Positions 62,817-64,000 of a stretch of DNA of 64,000 nucleotides are shown piece by piece. The position numbers and the translations under genes are program-made. The notes beneath the pieces are model-generated. The model saw only the letters and a program-made list of their open reading frames with translations, was not told the DNA's origin and ran no database searches. Origin of the DNA: Buttiauxella brennerae ATCC 51605 (GTDB lineage: Bacteria > Pseudomonadota > Gammaproteobacteria > Enterobacterales > Enterobacteriaceae); the NCBI RefSeq assembly GCF_001654925.1, contig NZ_LXER01000006.1:62001-126000 (forward strand), read 5' to 3'. The first letter of the stretch is position 1. Each line of letters starts with the position of its first letter.

Positions 62817-64000
62817 TCACACCATCGTCGGCGGTGGTAACCATGCTTGTGTAAAATCAAACCAACCCCAGGCGTTAAGTTCAATACCATTCACCCCTGG
62901 CGGCGCGCTGATTTGGTAGCGGTAATTAAACAGGGGCGACACTATCGCATCGCGCATTAACTCGCTAAATACGTCCTGCAAACCTTTGCTGCGAGTAGTT
63001 TCATCCGGGTGGATTTGCACTCTGTCGAGTGTGTCCTGCAACTGTGTGTATTGGTTTTCAGCCAGTACCGCAGGCCATAACACATCGCTGCGCAACCACT
63101 GCTCCAGCGTGTAAACCGGGGCTTCGCCAATTAAACGGTCGCCCATTATCAAATCGGCTTCACTTAGCACCTCACATCCCGTCCAGTTTTTAGCGTCATG
63201 AAACGCCAGCGTCAGTTCGCAGCCTAAATCGGCCAGATGGGTTTTAAGTTGCTGCGCCATAACATGCAACTCAACCGGCAAATGATAAATCAGCGTTAAT
63301 TTCGGCGGCAGGGTGACGGCATCACAGGATGGCCACTCTGGGATTTCCCAGCCGGGGATCATTTCAATGCTTGGAGTGATCAGTGATTCATCAACGGGCA
63401 GACTTGCGATCAACTGCCGCTGCTGAATGAGTTGCATCAAAAAGCGTGCCTGCTCTGGCGTTAAGTGGCTGTTTTGCTTTACTGCCAGGTAACAAAAACC
63501 GAGGCTAATGCTATTGCTGACGGGCCGCAGGTGCACCAATTCATCTTGCTGCCCAATGGCGATTTGCACCGGATGGCGGCAACTGGTGCCCAATTCAGTA
63601 TCGAATAATTGCGGGGTAATCCAGAACTCTACGGCTTTGAGTAATGGGTGGCTAAGGTGATAAGACTCAAAACTCTCGATCCGCACCAGGTTCTCTTTAA
63701 AGCTGCTGATGCGAAATGGCCCACAGCCCAGTTGAGTATCTTCCGGGTGCGCCAGGCGGCTGCAATAACTGGCCAGCCGATGTGCCAGCCAGTAATCGGG
63801 AGTATGCAATACAAAGCGGATACATTGCGTATGGGCAAGCTCGATGCTTTTCACGCTGATAAACAAGCGTCGTATTGCAGGGAGCGCCAGTAGCATCATC
63901 AACCGTTGCTGCAATTGTGCGGTTTCTACCGGCTCACCATTATGCCAGTGCAGTGTGGAACGTATAAAAAAGTACCAGTTCAGGCCATCTTCAGATATCT
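62817..64000 (-). CDS. ybaE: YbaE, SgrR-like solute-binding protein, partial (N-terminus beyond window)
   Basis: The frame is open from the stop at 62817 to the window edge without a conserved start, so only the C-terminal about 394 residues are seen. They match the SBP_bac_5-like domain of E. coli YbaE (about 566 residues): STLHWHNGEPVETAQLQQRLMMLLALP, PDYWLAHRLASYCSRLAHP, GTSCRHPVQIAIG, MGDRLIGEAPVYTLEQWL, and the end SAPPGVNGIELNAWGWFDFTQAWL. In SgrR such a domain follows an N-terminal winged helix. YbaE function is unknown; a sugar- or peptide-sensing regulator is inference. Confidence 0.93.
   Translation of the reverse strand, partial: ISEDGLNWYFFIRSTLHWHNGEPVETAQLQQRLMMLLALPAIRRLFISVKSIELAHTQCIRFVLHTPDYWLAHRLASYCSRLAHPEDTQLGCGPFRISSFKENLVRIESFESYHLSHPLLKAVEFWITPQLFDTELGTSCRHPVQIAIGQQDELVHLRPVSNSISLGFCYLAVKQNSHLTPEQARFLMQLIQQRQLIASLPVDESLITPSIEMIPGWEIPEWPSCDAVTLPPKLTLIYHLPVELHVMAQQLKTHLADLGCELTLAFHDAKNWTGCEVLSEADLIMGDRLIGEAPVYTLEQWLRSDVLWPAVLAENQYTQLQDTLDRVQIHPDETTRSKGLQDVFSELMRDAIVSPLFNYRYQISAPPGVNGIELNAWGWFDFTQAWLPPPTMV

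Overview
The window is a contiguous stretch of chromosome from a member of the Enterobacteriaceae. Gene content and order follow the E. coli K-12 map from dgcC/adrA-proC to queC-ybaE (roughly minutes 8.6 to 10) almost gene for gene, with protein lengths equal or nearly equal to the E. coli ones. Base composition looks near 50-52% G+C by eye. It is not E. coli or Salmonella: proteins are diverged, araJ and yajD are missing, and extra genes sit on both sides of malZ. A Kluyvera/Buttiauxella/Enterobacter-like genus is a guess I cannot test from the sequence.

Layout. 1-3736: end of a diguanylate cyclase, proC, yaiI, the aroL-yaiA-aroM group and ppnP. 3821-12453: rdgC, mak, the sbcDC nuclease operon and the phoBR phosphate two-component system with a clear Pho box. 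12872-23245: transporters brnQ and proY, then the most variable part of the window: a YicS-like secreted protein, malZ with MalT boxes, a two-gene cassette (membrane-anchored ABM-domain protein plus a large amidohydrolase), a 2-Cys peroxiredoxin with an OxyR-like site, acpH, then queA. 23326-29722: tgt-yajC-secD-secF, then tsx and yajI on the minus strand. 29874-33963: nrdR-ribD-ribE-nusB-thiL-pgpA. 34085-38145 (minus): yajO, dxs, ispA, xseB. 38352-43439: thiI, yajL, panE, yajQ, yajR. 43587-48377 (minus): cyoABCDE, the cytochrome bo3 oxidase operon. 48852-50954 (minus): ampG and yajG. 51260-62015: bolA, tig, clpP, clpX, lon, hupB, ppiD, ybaV and fadM. Last come queC and the C-terminal part of ybaE, cut by the window edge.

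How genes work together. Protein quality control is concentrated at 51.9-61 kb (trigger factor, ClpXP, Lon, PpiD), with sigma-32 promoters visible ahead of clpP and lon. Protein export (YajC-SecDF), queuosine synthesis (queA, tgt, queC), riboflavin (ribD, ribE), thiamine (thiI, thiL, with dxs supplying DXP) and isoprenoid precursors (dxs, ispA) form the metabolic core. The regulators are PhoBR and NrdR.

Non-coding structure is the most distinctive part. Four copies of a pyrimidine-rich palindromic repeat (CCCTCACCC...CCCTCTCCC...GGGAGAGGG...) each lie exactly between convergent genes. Three ERIC elements are present: one collapsed to its termini, one full-size copy in the lon leader, one between hupB and ppiD. 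I found no tRNA, rRNA, CRISPR, insertion sequence or prophage. I did not find a clearly new multi-gene system; the best candidates for unexplained biology are the ABM/amidohydrolase pair next to malZ and the repeat and ERIC placements.
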